Origin: Pseudomonas sp. Irchel s3f7
GTDB lineage: Bacteria; Pseudomonadota; Gammaproteobacteria; Pseudomonadales; Pseudomonadaceae
Assembly (NCBI RefSeq): GCF_900187615.1
Contig: NZ_FYDO01000007.1
Coordinates: forward strand, 143,530 to 207,529
DNA length: 64,000 nucleotides
Direction: 5' to 3'
Shown: positions 63,874 through 64,000 of the stretch, in pieces
How the letters are laid out: each line of letters starts with the position of its first letter
Numbering within the stretch: position 1 is the first letter of the stretch
Translations under genes and position numbers: made by a program
Notes under the pieces: model-generated
Database searches by the model: none
Told to the model about the DNA's origin: nothing
The model's input: only the letters and a program-made list of their open reading frames with translations

Positions 63874-64000
63874 TGTCTAGTCCTGAAATAGGTTTACACC
63901 TGTTTCAGTCTCAAAACGCCCGATGCACTGCATCGGGCGTTTTGTATTTCAAGGCCAGATGTGGCCGCTCCGCGTTGTAGATCAGCACCGATTCATCAAC
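63874..64000 (-). mobile_element. right end of an IS3-family insertion sequence, cut by the window edge
   Basis: The terminal sequence starts TGTCTAGTCCTGAAATAGG at 63874, the typical TG...CA end type, and the transposase 3' end follows within 40 bp. A hairpin CGCCCGATGC/GCATCGGGCG lies over the stop codon region. The rest of the element is outside the window. Confidence 0.8.
63911..64000 (-). CDS. IS3-family transposase (OrfB), C-terminal fragment
   Basis: The last 29 residues end in YNAERPHLALKYKTPDAVHRAF, the standard C-terminus of IS3-group DDE transposases (integrase core, YN..RPH.aL). The reading frame continues past the window edge. Confidence 0.88.
   Translation of the reverse strand, partial: VDESVLIYNAERPHLALKYKTPDAVHRAF

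Overview
The window comes from a Pseudomonas chromosome, most likely the P. fluorescens lineage. The evidence is the high-GC coding style, more than twenty REP/REPIN palindromes of the fluorescens type, and a gene order that from memory follows the P. aeruginosa PAO1 block running roughly from PA5372 to PA5421. Most of the window is one catabolic super-cluster. It takes choline, gamma-butyrobetaine and L-carnitine to glycine betaine, then strips methyl groups stepwise (dimethylglycine, sarcosine, glycine) and feeds serine and pyruvate into central metabolism.

Layout. 1-3919: the N-terminal part of an MFS drug exporter and a TldD/TldE-like protease pair. 4201-10567: betA, betB and betI (minus), a perfect palindromic BetI operator, and the choline transporter betT (plus). 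10740-17577: the choline ABC transporter cbcXWV (minus), serine dehydratase sdaB, and the AraC-type master regulator gbdR, which is preceded by a sigma54 promoter. 17971-23928: the carnitine operon caiX-cdhC-cdhA-cdhB plus a gamma-butyrobetaine hydroxylase, divergent from cdhR. 24037-25128: DUF3010, an orphan HTH protein and an LprI-like protein. 25353-33109: the dimethylglycine operon (dipeptidase, DUF5943, dgcA, dgcB, dedicated ETF alpha and beta). 33110-34020: a gene-free region holding an array of DnaA boxes. 34021-36700: divergent gbcA and gbcB, flanked by inverted REPINs. 36830-39718: SDR, ltaA, TraX-like. 40002-49055: glyA, soxBDAG, purU and fdhA, giving sarcosine oxidation and C1 disposal.

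From 49111 the content is accessory. There is a short RHS protein with an ADP-ribosyltransferase-like tail, a DUF2780 lipo/secretory protein, an acyltransferase, a retropepsin-like RimB-type protease, an RHS remnant, and two 84-bp direct repeats bracketing a structured RNA element and a DUF3077-like gene. Then come a GST, a PepSY/TonB receptor/FecR/FecI iron-uptake unit, a DUF294 CBS/cNMP protein with a DEDDh exonuclease, a single-domain response regulator, and the end of an IS3-family element.

How it works together. BetT, CbcXWV and CaiX (the last probably borrowing the CbcWV core) import quaternary amines. BetAB and CdhABC converge on glycine betaine. GbcAB, DgcAB with its ETF, and SoxBDAG remove the three methyl groups as formaldehyde or C1-folate. 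FdhA and PurU handle the C1 units, and GlyA and SdaB turn glycine into serine and pyruvate. Regulation visible in the sequence includes the BetI operator, a sigma54 promoter for gbdR, and direct repeats built on GTCG(C/T) in the four promoter regions expected to be under GbdR/CdhR control. The most unusual feature is a cluster of eight perfect DnaA boxes in about 2.2 kb (31600-33828). Four of them sit in a repeated 45-bp module, which makes the region a candidate datA-like DnaA-titration locus.
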